A DNA stretch of 64,000 bases from Engraulis encrasicolus (GCF_034702125.1 NC_085875.1:40934770-40998769); one strand, 5' to 3'. Positions 1 through 12,105 are shown, counted from the first letter of the stretch. Translations and numbers: made by a program. Notes: generated from the sequence alone by a model not told the origin.

Positions 1-536
1 AGAGGGTAACTTCTGTACTGACTAGTGGCTGAACTCTAGCAGCTTGAGGTGGGACTGCGCAGTATAACAAGTGAGAGCTGGATTAGCCTCTGTGGTCTTG
101 CAGGTCGACCCCTTGTGAAAGTACTATAGACGCCTCTCCTACCTTGACCCTCACACCCAGCTACTCACCCAGACACCCTGCTGGCCTATGCAGTTAGCTT
201 AGTAGTGCTAATTTCACACTTAAGAGAGTAGAACCCACTAGAAGAGTATTCAATCTGAAATCTGTAAGTTGAATTGGCACTGCACATTTTTCGGTGTACC
301 TACAGTGTTCATTCATTCTGCTGGCCTGTGCAGTTGAGCTGAGCAGAGACTGATGACTGTCCTCCTCCTGCCTATAGTGTTACAGCTTCTCCTGCCTGAC
401 AAAGTGCTTCCTTCCAGCAGGACCACATGGCTTCCCCTGACAGGGGTCAGCACAAACACTCTCATACACACAAAATCACACAGGAGCAAAGAAGTAACAC
501 AAGTCGAGAGAGAAATGCACCATAAACAGGCATGCA

Positions 537-553
537 CGCACACACGCGCACAC

Positions 554-608
<55 letters not shown>
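537..608. repeat. (CA)n microsatellite
   Basis: A CA tract with a few CG interruptions at its left edge, in mapkbp1 intron 2. Confidence 0.95.
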
Positions 609-609
<1 letters not shown>

Positions 610-1714
610 CTGATGTTGCAGCTGAGAGACGAGTTTCCGTTCTCACCTGCATGCCAAACTCCCTCATTCCCCCACTCCCGTTAAATCATCCTGCTGCTGT
701 CTCCAGATCGGTACGGCGCAGCGCAAGCTTCATTCAGAATTCTCTCTGTCGGTTTTGTGCACGTCTCCTTTTTCCTTTCCCTCAACAGCACCTTCATCTG
801 GGGATACCCCTGCCTGAAGCTGTCTTTGAAAAAGGGGGTTAAGGGGGGCGGGTGGTGGTGGTGGTGGTATGGGGGGTGGAATAGAGTTGTAGACTAGAGG
901 GCTTTTTTTAAATTCTGTCTCTTTGGGTGATCACGACTACATGTTCTAGTCGCGAATAGAAAATGGAAAAGCTGACAAAAGGCGGCGAGAGGGAAGACTG
1001 CATTTAACATGGGCAGGAAACAATGCGCGTTTGAACAGAAAACATCACACTGCCACCACACCACACAGCTACAGAGGAGACTGAGCAGTCACAATACGCT
1101 CTGGCGCCAAAACAACAATGGGGTCTGTCTCGATCATACTGTACAGTACACGCCGTTTCAGCACGTTTTCTGAAAAAATCTCAAAGGCAAAATATGATGT
1201 TGGCAAACTCACTGCATGGTCACGAAGGAGCATTTCTTTAATGGCAGTCATTTACTACACTGGCTCGCATGTACAGTGGACAGTGTTGCCACATTGGCCC
1301 AATTGGGCTACTTGGGATGGCCGTCTGCAGATAAAAACCGGAAAAATTGGCCATTTGGCGTTTTTTTTCTGCCGTTTTGGGCGCATAGAAGTTAATGCAA
1401 TTTGTTGAAATTGGGCGGAATTAAGCGCAATTTGGCGTTTCTTGGGAACCTTTTGGGCAGTATTTGATCAGACACATCTGGCAACACTGACAGTGGAATA
1501 CTGCAGTGCCTCAGGACGAGCGGCCTACCAAATCCATTATCACATTTTGTCCCATGTGGGCACAAAGCAAAGACGGAGCCTGCTGCAAGGCATCACGCAA
1601 CTTGAGCTTACACAATGGAAAAATGCTGTTGGGGGTTCTGGGTATTATTATTATGATCTCTCCGTTAAACGCTTTGATGAGTGCTTTTGTTTTGACATGC
1701 TCTCTCTGGCGTTT

Positions 1715-1716
<2 letters not shown>

Positions 1717-1788
<72 letters not shown>
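1717..1788. repeat. (TG)n microsatellite
   Basis: A 72-bp TG tract 45 bp from the mapkbp1 exon 2 donor, on the intron side. Confidence 0.95.
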
Positions 1789-1793
<5 letters not shown>

Positions 1794-1832
1794 AAATGTG
1801 TTGGTGATTGTGTCTATAGCTATCACACTCAC

Positions 1833-1924
1833 CCTGCAGGGTAGGCCACAAGTCCAGAGCGTGGGTCGCTGGCCAACGCGCGGTTCCCCAACGTGGTGAT
1901 CCCCAAGACCTTCTCGAGCGTCAC
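1833..1924 (-). CDS. mapkbp1: mapkbp1 coding exon 2 (WD-repeat JNK scaffold, partial gene)
   Basis: This 92-nt exon encodes VTLEKVLGI followed by [13 protein letters not shown], the start of the WD40 propeller in the MAPKBP1/WDR62 family. The second motif is closer to MAPKBP1 than to WDR62 as I remember them. The acceptor (ttgcag) lies just above 1924 and a perfect gtgagt donor just below 1833. The exon enters in phase 0, joining exactly to the Lys codon that ends exon 1, and leaves two bases (GG) of a Gly codon for an exon beyond the left edge. MAPKBP1 is known as a cytoplasmic scaffold that binds JNK-pathway kinases and modulates NOD2/NF-kB signalling. The other strand of this exon is also open for 14 codons in one frame but has no matching protein. 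Confidence 0.9.
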
Positions 1925-3614
1925 CTGCAACATGATTCAAGGGGAGACCGAAAAAGACAATGAAATAGGTGTGCACGTAACTACATATGCTTATTACAGT
2001 GGACTAAGCAGGGTTATATGACAGTTAGTCATCATTATGGAACCGCCATTGTCCTGAGGACTGTGTTGCTGTACGTTGTTGTTGTATGTTTGGAAAGGCA
2101 ACCAACGAGTCAACACGCAGACAGCAAGATGATTATAGTGGAATGTAAAAGCAGCTTAGCTAGCAGTGCTGTGGCAGTCTCAGACCCCAGGCGTCACCAA
2201 ACAATGCTAAGGGGACCGGCTACTGACTTTTATCGATAAGGAAAAGAAGATCTACTGAAGAGAACAAGATACATAGCTACACACTAGTTCGACTTGACCA
2301 GTCAAAGAGAGTAGAGCTATTGTTCATGTGAGCTAGCTAGGTCACACTTGCCATGTTTCTGGTTGATTTATTTTGAGTGCCGAGATATCAGGACAGAGTA
2401 CTGGCTGATTGACTTTTCCCTCATAGACTTCAGGATAGTTGCCAACCAACCTAGTTCTGTGTAAGCTTAATTCTAATTCATGTGGTCTGCTGATGGACTG
2501 TAAGGACAGTGACTCCACTTGGAACCATCTACTGACACTGCAGTATATGATGAGGAGCAACATGCTCCAAATTTGCAGTCAAGTCAGATGGAATCACATT
2601 TACTGATAACACTTATAGCATGCATACATGGGCCCATCCAAAAAAAGTTCTGGCGATATAGAATAGGCTACATTAAGTTATAATACGCTTTTAACAACAC
2701 TGTGCTTCATCTCAACTGTAAGATAAGCTGTCACACATCTTCTCTAGCTTTTGAGGGCTAAACTCTGCCTCTTAAGTCTGACAGGTAGCTCTCATGGTAC
2801 AAACACTTAGGTAAAATACATGTTTTCTTCCAATCACAAGCGCATAAAACATAATAGCTTGCTCATTACATTTACATATACACAATCTGAACTTGCAATC
2901 TAAACTCAAACACAAAGCTGACACATACAGTTAACTTCAAAGCAAAAAATCATCTGAGTATAATAAATGCAAGATAAGCACTAGCAAGTTAGAATCATCA
3001 AACATGTCAGCCAGCCAGGGTGTCCCAAGAGCACTGCACACACTGAGCATCAGTGTGTGAGTGTGTGTGTGGGCACCTACAGTACAGTACAGAAGCCTAC
3101 ATCAGCACTTACAGGGGGTCCTAGGGCTTTAGAAACTCTCCTCGGCTGCAGCATTTTCTCCAAGCAGGCAAACGAACGGCCGGACTAAATCAACTCAGAG
3201 CAGCAGAAAGCTGCATTACCCTTCCCCTTCCCCTTCCCCTTCCCCTGTCCCGGGACGTCCTGACTGACTGTGTCCAGCTGTGCTCCAGTGGCTAGGCAGG
3301 CAGGCTGTACTGTACTGTCAAGTCCTTTCTGGCCACTTCATCTGGCCACGCCGGCAGAACACAGCACTGACTGGACCCACTCCATCACGATCCGTTTAAA
3401 AAAGACAGATGCATTGTTCTCTCACGAGAAAAAAGAACAGCCTTCTTCTTCACCACACATGAAAGTGGGTGGGATAAAGAGCGTGAGAGAAAAAGAGAGA
3501 GAAAGAGAAGAGATCTGGATACAGATAGAGCCTTGAGCTAGCACCTGAGGACACACAGCACTGTTGCTTTCCACGCAACTCGTAAAAGTGAGAGTGTTTG
3601 TGTCTGTCAGCTGT

Positions 3615-3677
<63 letters not shown>
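3615..3677. repeat. (CT)n microsatellite
   Basis: A CT tract in mapkbp1 intron 1. With the GA tract at 4127-4199 it forms two complementary pyrimidine/purine tracts about 450 bp apart. Confidence 0.95.
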
Positions 3678-3681
<4 letters not shown>

Positions 3682-4117
3682 GTAGCCTAGCTGTTGAGCG
3701 AGTCCCATCACATGACAAAGATGCTCCTGGAGACCTCGCTCTCTGGCAAAGATGCATGTCTTCCACTTGCAGCAGCAGCCCAATGGCCTGTCTGTATTTT
3801 GTGTTTTCATCGATAAGATTTCCTCATCCCACCCTGCACCCCCCCTTCCCTATTTTCACGGATTTCCGTGGGCTCAAGGTGATTTCTGGTGCTGGACCAA
3901 GGCCACATGGCAATAACCTTGCTGCCAGCCTGGCACACTCAGTCAGCTTACTGAGCCGCCCGCAGGAAATACACACAACCCTGATTCCTTCTTTTTTTTT
4001 TTTTTTTTACTTCTTAGACTTAACTCTGCTTGAGATCACACAAATCCACTATGGATTTTCTTCTCTATTTCTTTTTAATCAGGCCTGGCTAATGCACAAA
4101 CAGGCCTGCTGACTAAA

Positions 4118-4126
<9 letters not shown>

Positions 4127-4199
<73 letters not shown>
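4127..4199. repeat. (GA)n microsatellite
   Basis: A GA tract following an A-run, in mapkbp1 intron 1. Confidence 0.95.
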
Positions 4200-4203
<4 letters not shown>

Positions 4204-7045
4204 TCCAGGTGCATGTTGGAAGTGGAACACAAGGGGAACTTCAAAGGACTGGGCCACGTAACAACATGAGGAGTAAAAATGCGTAGTGCACAAGAGACTG
4301 TCACAGACGGGCAGCCTGAAAAAGACATCAACAATGTGCCTCATTCACTTGCCTACAACTCTATTGAAATATGAGGGGACCTGGATAGAGCATCAAGCAC
4401 TGTATGACATCACTGCTCAACTATTTTTCAAACTGTGAACTACCCTTGCCTTACAGCTCTATACAAAGATGAGGGGACCTGGATAAGACACCAAGTACTC
4501 CACTGTATGACATCAATGCTCAACTATCTACTGTCTAGTAGCAAGAGACAACAATGACTGCTGTTTCATACCCCAACCTCCCACAAAAGTATATTCAGGT
4601 CCTCCCAAAGTGTGCAACCAAACCAAACTAACAATTTAAAACGGTGCTTTAAGTTACTTGCTTTACAACTCTGTATCTGGACAAAGTATCAAGCACCCCC
4701 CTGCATGACATCACTGGTAAACTGTCTTTGAACTGTCTAGTGAGTGAGAACAATGCCTGCTTTTTGAAATGTCAAACCTCTAAATCGCAACAGCATACTG
4801 TATTTTCAGGAGATTCCCAGGTGTGTGCACCCAAAGACTTTCATGGTGGTGTGTTCTGATCCAAAATTGCCTTGCACGGTTTTCATTAAAATTTAATGCA
4901 GACAATGTGCATGTGACAGCAGCGCAGCAGTTGGATTTGCAGATCTATAATTGTTCGCACTCAGGCACATCTTCTTTTGTCTGGCGAGCCACTCACTCTA
5001 TAGGGGAGGCTTTGTCTGCGGTGACTGTGTACAGTCCAGGCTAGTTTTTGCTGGTGAGGAGGTATCACTTAATAAAATGAGGTTGGTTTAACCTTTAACA
5101 TGTCAGTTTTTAAAAACTAAGGAACGCCTGAGCCATAAGCTCAACATTTTTTATACATACTGTATTACAGGTATTATGTTGATATAACCTATATTTTTTG
5201 ACCAACAAAATTAGTTTACAATCTCTCCGTACAACCACCGGCATACTGAATGAAGAGTCAGGACCTGAATTGGACGAGGACATTCTAACACATTTCACCT
5301 TAATTAGCCTAGACTTCACAATGACCACAAGGGCAAGAGTGAATGAAAAGGACACTTGTGAAATATGGGGAGACTTGGAGACATAGAGACATGTTCTGTG
5401 GTAATTACTGAAGTGGAAAGGCTGAAAAGAATATATAAATAGCTCTATAACATTGTAACTATACACGTTAATGTTTGCAACAATATTTCTTCCATGTAGG
5501 ATGTATTAAAACATCCCTCATCATAAGTATTGCCACAAAATAAAAATGTGCCCTGTAAAATGCACTGCAAAGATGGAAAATGTAGGCTACTTTGAAGGTC
5601 TAAGTACCATGTCTGCCTATCTATAAAAAGCAGTCTTTTTTGTCTGTGCAGGCGAAAACCCCTGATAACAAAAGAGATTCTTTTAAGCTACTGTTAGCAG
5701 CCACCACCTACTCACTCAGGTAGAACCATCTGGACAAATCCCCATTAAGTATGTACAAGAGTAGGCACCGATAGCAAGGTGAGCACCCAGAAAGAATCTT
5801 CATCTGTCCCTGAAATACAGCAATGAGCCACTATGAAGCCTTTTAACTGTCTTTTTTACTATCTGTTCATATTGGCTCAGCCTATTCTTTGTTTACCCCT
5901 TTAAATATGTAACATCTTTCATGAAAACTGCTCTACATTTGGCCACAATGAATACCCGCTTGTCTTGAGGCATGGGCACAGCCTCGCCATGGACACTCTT
6001 TAGAGTCACCAACACCTCAGGGTTATGACAGGAAAGTGAGGTGCAGACCGCCTTGTAGTACTGTAAGACTGCACAGGCACACTAGGAGGAATGACACTCT
6101 CAAAGTCACTGCAGGGCAATAATGGCTTTGGGGCTGCACGCACATAGGCTACAGTAGCTGACAATACATTATGTCAAAAGTAAAATCCCCTTTTTAACTC
6201 GTTCCCCGCACACTGCATGACCCAGTGAGTAATGTATTGGATGGGTTAAAACAAAGACCTGCATAAAAATCCACTGTATCCGATATGTTCTCATTCATAT
6301 ATATAGAGCTGAGATGAAGGCTACTACCACACAGCCTTTTAGATGAGCTCTGTTGAAATGAATCCCTCCATATTACTACCTCTCATACGGTTGCACACAT
6401 CTGTAAGCCAGAGGCTGCAAGTGGGCACACCAAATCATGTGCCAAGAGCACAGAAAGTCTCAATCCTGCCTGCCTGCCTGCCTCCCAGGCAGTTTATGGA
6501 GGGGGAAATTGGCAAAGAGAATAAAGCTGGTGTGGAGAAGGACCTAAACACAGCTGTAAAGAAGGCACCGCGAGCCACATGGTTGCTTCACATTTCCATG
6601 GTTACCACGCTATTTGCAAGCTTTTGCATGGCGAAGCAGTCTCATATTGTCTCCAATAAGGAGAATGTTTAGACATTATTCAATACATTGCTTGGTTGGT
6701 TCAAATAATTCAGGTATATTTGACGTGGAAGCACGGCTATGATATACACAGACATGCCACGAGCATAATGCATAAGCGTCATCCTCGTGGAATATGGTCC
6801 TACTGACAGCCAAGTGAGAAATGTTAGGTAACCTGCCCTTCGTTCTCGAATGTAGGTCAAGATTATTTACCACATTATAACATTCTTCTGAATCATTCAA
6901 CCAAAACCCAAAACAGCTTATTGACAAGACAACACCACGCTCAAGTTTTGAAGATGGAGCTCCGAATTGACAGACTGTAGGCTATGGATTATAGCCTACG
7001 CGGCATCGCTAGTGTAGCCAAAACGGATTGTTGCTGGTTACATAC

Positions 7046-7159
7046 CTTGTTAGAAAGATTTTCCTTGTTATTCCCAGGTTTGCTTCTCCTCAGTTTTATG
7101 GATGGTGACCGCAATAGGCTTTTAATCCGACTTTTAATTGTAGGTCCTTCCACCGTCAT
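7046..7159 (-). CDS. mapkbp1: mapkbp1 coding exon 1 (start codon)
   Basis: This exon encodes 38 residues: a Met, a short basic SRIKSLLRSPSIKLRRSK segment, and ENLSNK at the end, closely matching the N-terminus of vertebrate MAPKBP1. I chose the ATG at 7159 because the human protein starts at the equivalent residue; an in-frame ATG 36 bases upstream (7195) would add 12 residues. The donor AAG|gtatgt at 7045 leaves phase 0, which fits exon 2 at 1833-1924. The basic, serine-rich leader precedes the WD repeats. Intron 1 is 5121 bp. Confidence 0.9.
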
Positions 7160-7760
7160 CTTGGAATCCTTGTTAAGAATGAATGACGAATTCATGAGTC
7201 CAACTGAGTTCCTGCGTCAATACAGTATAGTCACGAATTTAATGAACTGTCCTATAAATCCATGTTGTGTTATATGTAGCCTGTCCGTACATGGAGACTA
7301 AACGCGTTATAGGTTCTTTGAATGGTGTCCGACTGTTCTGCAGATCCTGGTCGACTCCCGCAAGAACACCGTTTCCAGCGACTGCATCACAGTGAAATTA
7401 AACATGTTTCATTTCTACGTTTAGTATTTCTTTGACGAACCGGTCAAGGAAATCCGCAATCCAGTATCTCGGTGGTCCATCACGTCAATAATCTAGCTCT
7501 ACGTCTCCAGCAGTGGCAGAGAGAAACACGTTCAGCAAGTCAACACACAGCACTGTATCTGGTTGGTCGGCACGGCAGCAAAGTCTGTGTGAGAAAAAAA
7601 ATCCCTTGCTACAGCTGTCTGCATAATCGCGAACCGGCGTATTCCGTTCAGGCTTTACCACTGGACGAATGAGCTTCCCTCCTGCACGTTTGGCTGACGC
7701 AGGCAAAGCAGCAGTGACACATCTTCCCCTAAATGTAGGCTATTCTACAAGCAAATGTGC
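7160..7760 (-). promoter_or_regulatory. mapkbp1: mapkbp1 5' UTR and probable promoter region
   Basis: This is the sequence immediately upstream of the mapkbp1 ATG. It is richer in CpG than the flanking introns, and I see no clear TATA box. The transcription start cannot be fixed from sequence alone. The assignment rests on position and base composition only. Confidence 0.35.
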
Positions 7761-8306
7761 TTAGATAGTCCACGATTAATCACACTATAATAATGCATGT
7801 GCAGTTAATATAATTTCAATTCATTTTAGACCCAGCGAAGAAGATGCCTCATTTAACATCAAAACCGGGCCAGTTAGCGAATTGGAAATATCATACCCCA
7901 ATCAGCGCAGCCTTCTCATCTTGTTTTTTATCTACAAGATAGCTTCAGTGACAGAGGAAATGTGCTAGCTATGCCCTTAACACAAAAGCTAGACCATTCG
8001 GGGCTCGCGTGAACCTCTTTCTTACTGGCAATTTTAATCCCTACCTTAACAGACCACTGTCTGTGCCACTTTACGCACGGGTGTAATTACTGAAAATGCA
8101 ATGTGTTATGACCCGTGCATTAGCCTGTAGCATCTCAAAGTTGCTCGACGTTACAGGGCAGGCGCACTTCTCTAATCAGCTGATCATTGTTTGTAAAGCA
8201 TTTTCTTGAAATACTTTAGAAATTCAAAAGAAACAAGCGCAAAATCACCTGGTGACTGAGGTCACCGAGTTCCACCGGAATACAGTAGGATAGCCTACAA
8301 TAACGG

Positions 8307-8396
<90 letters not shown>

Positions 8397-9324
8397 CCTC
8401 GGTACAATTGAAATAGTCATATTCTGTATTTCATGCTGGTACTGTGGACCACATAGCAGTATACGGTCACATCAGGTACAACAGTAGTGCCCTCTAGTGA
8501 CTAAATAAACTACTTACACATATCTGGAGGGATACATACTAGTTCATCTGCTTACTTTCATAGCTCTGTCCAACTTACCATGGAGTGTTGTTTGCACCTA
8601 GGCCCTACTTGCCTTTAGTTAACAGGACACCCGTTGGCCTCATAGAATGTTTTCTTTTAAAAGTAAATAAGGATTAGTTCTGGAAAGAAGCAAAGCATTT
8701 TTGCACAACTGAGAAGGAAAAAAAACAACAAAACCCACACAAAAGAGGAGACAGGACTTAGGAATACACATTGATTTAATTATCAGCATTACATTGACAA
8801 GAACAGATCTGCCCCAGATATTTTTTTTAAACCATAGATGCAAAACTATTGCCTGCAATAAGCATGAAATATAAAAAATAAAAATAAAAAGCTTTTCATC
8901 CACAAACCTCCCAGTGATTTTGTAAGGAGGTGGAAATCAAGCAGGACAAGGGGCCCAGATGAAAAAATGACGAACATTTAAGGGCTAGTTTATAATTTTA
9001 GTTAATGCTCAAACTGGGTGTCTTACCAAAGTAGTTTTTTGGCAGCATAATATGGCCCTATGACTGGAAATTCATAATGGTGGATTTATAAGGAGATTAC
9101 CCACTTATTCATGTATGACAAGTGTACATCTCCAAGCCAAATGAAAACTCAGAAACTGATGATGGTAAATATTCATGAAAATGATGAATATGCAGCATAA
9201 CCTCTGTAAATAAACTTAAAAAAAATATGCACACAGCCTTAACATTTTGACACTTCCCCCCAGAGGACAAACCTAAAGCAAGGGCCCCGGCCTACCTACT
9301 TAAGTCTATACCAAAACAGAACAA
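7761..9324. other. Intergenic region between mapkbp1 and the GPCR gene
   Basis: There is no gene that I can support here. It holds a long (TA)n tract at 8309-8392 and otherwise AT-rich sequence. The lower-strand 3' UTR of the GPCR gene must end somewhere here. An ATTAAA on the minus strand near 8772-8777 is a possible poly(A) signal, but it is weak evidence. Confidence 0.5.
8309..8392. repeat. (TA)n microsatellite
   Basis: An uninterrupted TA tract of about 84 bp between mapkbp1 and the GPCR gene; probably length-polymorphic. Confidence 0.95.
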
Positions 9325-9889
9325 TCACTGAACGAGCTTATTGGTCTTCTTGGGGCTGCTGGGGTTGATCTTGATGACACTGATGGGCTCCACGGTGGTG
9401 GTGGAGGTGGTCCCTCCAAAGTTCTCCCCCCTCTTGGTCATCTGCCAGAGCCTGCGGCCCGTGTGGGCCAGCCTGTGGGCCGCCTTGCGCACCACCACCC
9501 CGAAGCCCTGCTGTGTGTGGTAGATGAGGGGGTCCAGGCAGGCGTTGAGGGCGTAGAGCAGCTGCGAGGTCTCCGTCAGCAGGTTGACCCAGTGCGCCAG
9601 CCAGCAGGTGTTGCGGCAGTCGTTGAGGGTGAAGAAGAGGATGCAGGCGATGATGTGCAGGAGCTGGCCCGGCACCCAGCACACCAGGAAGTTGGCGATG
9701 AAGACGGAGATGAGCCAGACGGTCTTGTCGTGGCCCGGCATGATGCCGCTGTTCTGGCTCCACTGCTGCCGCAGCTGCTTGACGCGGGCCAGGATCTTCA
9801 CGTAGCACGGGATGACCAGCAGCAGCGGCACCGACACCTGGATGGAGTAGTAGGAGAGCAGGTTGTAGGTGGCCCCCGTGGAGCGGTAC
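9325..9889 (-). CDS. P2Y-like class A GPCR, coding exon 2 (TM5-C-tail)
   Basis: This encodes residues 199-386. TM5 is about 209-232. TM6 carries FLVCWVPGQLL (the CWxP switch) near 266-276. TM7 carries NACLDPLIY near 314-322, with DP in place of NP, as in purinergic-type receptors. The cytoplasmic tail is basic and then Ser/Thr-rich, without a terminal cysteine cluster. The acceptor is ccttgtcag just above 9889. The two exons sum to 1161 nt with the stop. The family senses nucleotides, lipids, peptides or carboxylates through G proteins at the plasma membrane; the ligand cannot be read from this sequence. The gene lies between mga and mapkbp1 in the same orientation. Confidence 0.88.
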
Positions 9890-10420
9890 CTGACAAGGGG
9901 TGTGAAAAAAATGGTCATAGCAATGAACGTACTGCATCAGGGTGTACAAACAAAATATCATGGCAAGACATTTTAGACAAAATGACAATTTTATAAACAT
10001 TAATGTCCAAAATGTATGCAGCCCATTCATAAATTGTATCTTGAGGAATCTTCATGAATGTTAACTATGCAAATGAACTAATATCTATTGTGTCTGACCT
10101 CTTTACAATACACATATTGAATTGTGACCTCTGTATTGTTGAGTAGCTAATTTTTGCCAATGCCCAGCCTAGTCAGTAGAAAGAAATCCACACACACTTA
10201 CTCTTATTTTTGGAGTGAACCACATTGCCAATAGACACAGGCCTAATCTATTTACTAAATAGATAAGGTCTTTACCGATTAGTTAAATCATTGGTCTGGC
10301 CCACTTGCGATCAAATTGACTGAATATGGCCCCTGAACTGAAATGACCTCCCTGCTCTAGACTCTGTAGGCCCAAGTGTTGAATGAATACTGCATTCTTT
10401 GTCTTTACTTAGAGTAGCAC
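9890..10420 (-). other. GPCR gene intron
   Basis: A 531-bp intron splitting the receptor between TM4 and TM5. Its part at about 9968-10085 is a near copy of sequence upstream of exon 1 (about 11178-11290). Confidence 0.75.
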
Positions 10421-11016
10421 CTGGAGATCACCACGGATCCGCAGAAGCGCAGGCTGTCTCTGCGCCGCACCCAATACAGGACGTTGGGGTAACTGAGGTA
10501 GATGAGCAGCGTGGTGATGCCCCACAGCAGCAGAGAGACCAGCGTGGCATTGCGCGTCGTGCGGAGCATGCGCGACTCCAGCGGGAAGAGGATGGCCAGG
10601 AAGCGATCGATGCTGATGGCGCAGATGAACATGGTGCTGGAGGTCAGGCCCACGAAGTACATGATCTGCACCAGCTTGCAGCAGGTCTCGCCCATGGTCC
10701 AGTGGTAGTCGGCCGTCATGTAGATGACCCAGGGCACGATGGAGGCCAGGTAGGCCAGGTCGCACAGCGCCAGGTTGAGCACGCCGATGGAGCCGATGCT
10801 CCAGGGCTGGCTGTGGCGCAGGCACACCCACACGCTGCCCAGGTTGCCGATGGTGCCCACGAAGGTGAGGATGTAGAAGAGTGGCGGGATGATGCTGGCG
10901 ATGTACTTGCGGTTGGTCTGGCAGTTCATGTAGGGCACCAGCGGGAGGTTAAGGTCGCTGGCGACGGTGCAGTTCTTGGTCCATGCCCAGTAGTGGCTGT
11001 TGCTGAGGTTAGACAT
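10421..11016 (-). CDS. P2Y-like class A GPCR, coding exon 1 (TM1-TM4)
   Basis: This encodes residues 1-198 of a rhodopsin-family receptor. There are N-glycosylation sequons at Asn3 and Asn15, TM1 about 40-64 with GN, TM2 about 76-98 with LNLALCDL, a TM3 Cys near 112-113, DRF (not DRY) at 137-139, and TM4 about 158-178. I chose the ATG at 11016 because the only longer frame would start at a TTG that follows a stop and a plausible acceptor. The donor AG|gtgcta leaves two bases that join with the G starting exon 2 to give an Arg codon. The LALCD and DRF motifs and DPxxY in exon 2 point to the P2Y/PAR/succinate-receptor (delta) branch. I do not recognise the orthologue. Both exons are markedly GC-rich compared with the flanking DNA. 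Confidence 0.88.
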
Positions 11017-11713
11017 GCCCTGCGTTGTCCAGGGTTGATGCTTCAACTACACAAGCTGGGTAAAGAAGGTGAATAAAATTAAATTGATGAAATTACATCA
11101 CATATTTCCTGACTAAGGGATTTTTTTGTACTTCAGCCATTATGGCAGCAGATGCTCCAAAACAACAAACAAAAATGTCACATTTTAGACAAAATGACAA
11201 TTTTATAAACATTAAATGTCCAAAATGTATGCAGCCCATTCACAAATTTTATCTTTTTCATGAATATTAACTATGCAAATTAACTAATATCTACTGGTAT
11301 GCAGAGAGAAGGTTTGCAACCAAACATGTCTCGGACTGGCTATTCAGACTGACGTATCCACCTGTTCATGTATGAAAAAGTTCAAATTTCCAAGACATAG
11401 GCCTACGGTACATAGGAATTAATGGTAGTAGTAAGTAAGGTAGATAAGGTAGGTAACATTTGTTAAGGGCAGCATACAATCAGGAAATAAAACTATAACA
11501 CATATTACATACATGTTTTTAAAGCAAAGCAGAAATATTTTAAGAGAATGTATGGTTTGAAGATGAATTATTCTGAGTATTACTAATGTACCGGTATGTA
11601 AACTATGGTATATAAATCTACCATTTAAATGACATTACACAGCCATGCCAATAACTACAAGTACAAAGATGTTCAACTGTCACGATATAGTGTAGGCATA
11701 CTACAGTACTCAC

Positions 11714-11780
11714 CCTCTGAAAGAGATGTGAAGTTTCAAGATTGAGAGGACAGACACATTGTCCACCTTATAAATGAGCC
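11714..11780 (-). promoter_or_regulatory. Possible TATA promoter and leader exon of the GPCR gene
   Basis: On the minus strand an ATTTATAAG motif (11768-11775) is followed by a short pyrimidine-rich stretch ending in AGAGG|gtgagt, a perfect donor at 11713. A noncoding leader exon starting about 25-35 bp below the TATA motif could splice to an acceptor just above 11046 (cttgtgtag or tttacccag), joining the exon that carries the ATG. The arrangement is inferred from signals only. Confidence 0.4.
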
Positions 11781-12007
11781 CTCATGTTCTGTGCACTGGC
11801 GTCTCTTGGGAATTCTAAGAGCTAAGGTTGGAGCAAGCTGCTGGAACACATTACCTGATGGCCATCAGTTGGCAACAATATGCCCCCTGACCATCTCCCT
11901 GAGGAAGCATGCAAATGTCAGGAACATAATTGAGGCCTACTGTGCTTAGACATGAAGGAACAATCCAACAAAACAAATGCAGAGGTGTTACTGATGTTTC
12001 CCTAGAA

Positions 12008-12105
12008 TAGTGTTTCTCAACGGGGGAGGTAGAGCCCCCCATGGGGCATTGTCAGTATTATGATGAGGCCAAGGGGCGTTTCTTCAAAAAGGTTGAGAAC
12101 CACTG
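12008..12105. mobile_element. Short hAT-type MITE
   Basis: A 98-bp element begins TAGTGTTTCTCAAC and ends GTTGAGAACCACTG, which are imperfect inverted termini. It is flanked by an exact 8-bp target duplication, ccctagaa, at 12000-12007 and 12106-12113. An 8-bp duplication is characteristic of hAT transposition. It lies between mga and the GPCR gene. Confidence 0.85.

Larger units (their letters stand above)
1..1832 (-). other. mapkbp1: mapkbp1 intron 2 (partial)
   Basis: This is intronic sequence downstream of exon 2, running off the left edge. It contains a (CA)n tract at about 537-608 and a (TG)n tract at 1717-1788, whose ends lie only about 45 bp from the exon 2 donor. I see no further coding exon; the open frames here are translations of the dinucleotide tracts. 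Confidence 0.7.
1925..7045 (-). other. mapkbp1: mapkbp1 intron 1
   Basis: A 5.1-kb intron with no coding similarity that I recognise. It contains a (CT)n tract (3615-3677), a (GA)n tract (4127-4199), a short CTTCCC-type run near 3220-3245, and three degenerate copies of a roughly 100-bp repeat at about 4351-4440, 4450-4560 and 4661-4760. Confidence 0.65.

Noticed and set aside
1442..1844. Frames rich in Cys-Val or His-Thr
   Set aside because: They are translations of the (TG)n tract; the same applies at 313-667, 3564-3810, 4075-4344, 8216-8407 and 19019-19291.
1847..1972. Plus-strand exon-like stretch with acceptor and donor around mapkbp1 exon 2 ([14 protein letters not shown]...)
   Set aside because: At first it looked like a real plus-strand exon, but the minus-strand reading matches MAPKBP1 exactly in sequence and phase.
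9463..9996. 177-aa plus-strand frame across GPCR exon 2
   Set aside because: It is antisense to the receptor and exists only because the exon is GC-rich; the minus strand has TM motifs and splice sites.
11016..11046. Longer GPCR start 10 residues upstream
   Set aside because: The first codon is TTG, directly preceded by a stop codon and an acceptor-like sequence.
10399..11076. 225-aa plus-strand frame across GPCR exon 1
   Set aside because: Antisense shadow of the receptor; composition is His/Gly/Ala-rich with no recognisable domain.
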